A stretch of 64,000 nucleotides of DNA, from NCBI GenBank assembly GCA_003260075.1, contig QLIY01000424.1, positions 1 to 64,000 of the forward strand. Direction: 5' to 3'. Every line of letters begins with the position of its first letter. The first letter of the stretch is position 1. The notes beneath the pieces are model-generated. The model made no database searches and was not told the origin of the DNA. It was given only the letters and a program-made list of their open reading frames with translations. The stretch is from Phallusia mammillata (Eukaryota > Chordata > Ascidiacea > Phlebobranchia > Ascidiidae). Position numbers and translations under genes: made by a program. Positions 63,537-64,000 of this stretch are shown here, piece by piece.

Positions 63537-64000
63537 GTAAACCCACCCAGCAAGCTCTATTATGTCAGTTTAAGACAACAACACACTTACTTCGCTTGTG
63601 ATGCAAATAATGAATAATAAATTTTACTATTGGTTCCTGTTGGTTATAAGATATCAAGAATGGTAAAATATACACTTTTTAAGGTGTCTGTAGGTACTAA
63701 CTCCACCTATAAGCTATTTTGTACAACTGAACACTATTATACATAACAAACAGGCCGCAAACTTTGTAAACAGTTGTGTCTTTTTTCATGCATTAAAAAA
63801 ATTAGCTAAAATTTTTCATGCATTAAAAAATTGAATCTTAATATCTTAAACCTTTAGGTTATTTTGTATGTTTTGCTTACAAAAGTAGAATTTATTATGC
63901 AATAATCATACAAATATGGACTGCTTAAAAAATAGGCCGTATTGCTTGGTATGGTGTTAAAAGCCACTTTTCTGTAGAACAATAATAGTTGTTAACTATC

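Noticed and set aside
48953..63536. A second, independent coiled-coil gene
   Set aside because: The phase 2 junction from the transmembrane exon 47910-48084 into 48953 is clean and no start context or promoter is visible between them.

Overview
The window is eukaryotic nuclear DNA. It is AT-rich with introns mostly of 0.2 to 0.9 kb, canonical GT-AG splice sites, many short hAT, pogo-like and tRNA-derived repeats, and strongly diverged paired copies of the same stretches. That combination suggests a compact, highly heterozygous invertebrate chordate genome, most likely an ascidian (Ciona-like). The organism call is inference; no marker gene fixes it.

Nearly everything here is one gene on the + strand, cut off at both ends. 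I trace about 96 consecutive exons from 3 to 63536 with matching splice phases, encoding roughly 4,600 residues. Neither the start codon nor the stop codon is in the window. The predicted protein has four parts. (1) Exons 3-42441 are a huge Cys-rich ectodomain of about 3,150 residues built from GCC2/GCC3 (ephrin-receptor-like) repeats of the form C..C.AG.YC..G. (2) Exons 42986-46210 are a Cys-poor juxtamembrane stretch with a furin-type RKRR site and a beta-rich segment. (3) The exon 47910-48084 holds a single transmembrane helix. (4) Exons 48953-63536 form a cytoplasmic tail of about 1,180 residues, mostly charged coiled coil, ending in a short Pro/Ala-rich segment. Introns of the ectodomain are mainly phase 1 and always interrupt the Gly codon before the aromatic-Cys motif. 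Tail introns are mainly phase 0.

The assembly itself carries a striking signature. Homopolymer runs of exactly 10 C (or G) sit between near-identical neighbouring segments, and longer runs (26-73) sit inside exons. They behave as gap placeholders written as C or G, joining contig ends that overlap but were not merged. Many apparent exon duplications are therefore probably the two alleles placed end to end. They should be collapsed before counting exons, but they give free allele comparisons. Some ectodomain pairs differ by 7-12 percent with many amino-acid changes; tail pairs differ by about 0-6 percent. One allele carries an in-frame TGA at a conserved Cys. Others differ by a LINE 3' end insertion and by a palindromic insertion exactly at a splice donor.

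Introns also hold well-defined transposons: a 925-bp hAT element with a nested second one, two other hAT elements with 8-bp target duplications, a 98-bp-arm foldback palindrome, tRNA-derived SINEs, pogo-like MITEs and two degenerate minisatellites. I see no second protein-coding gene, no true tRNA or rRNA gene and no CRISPR array.
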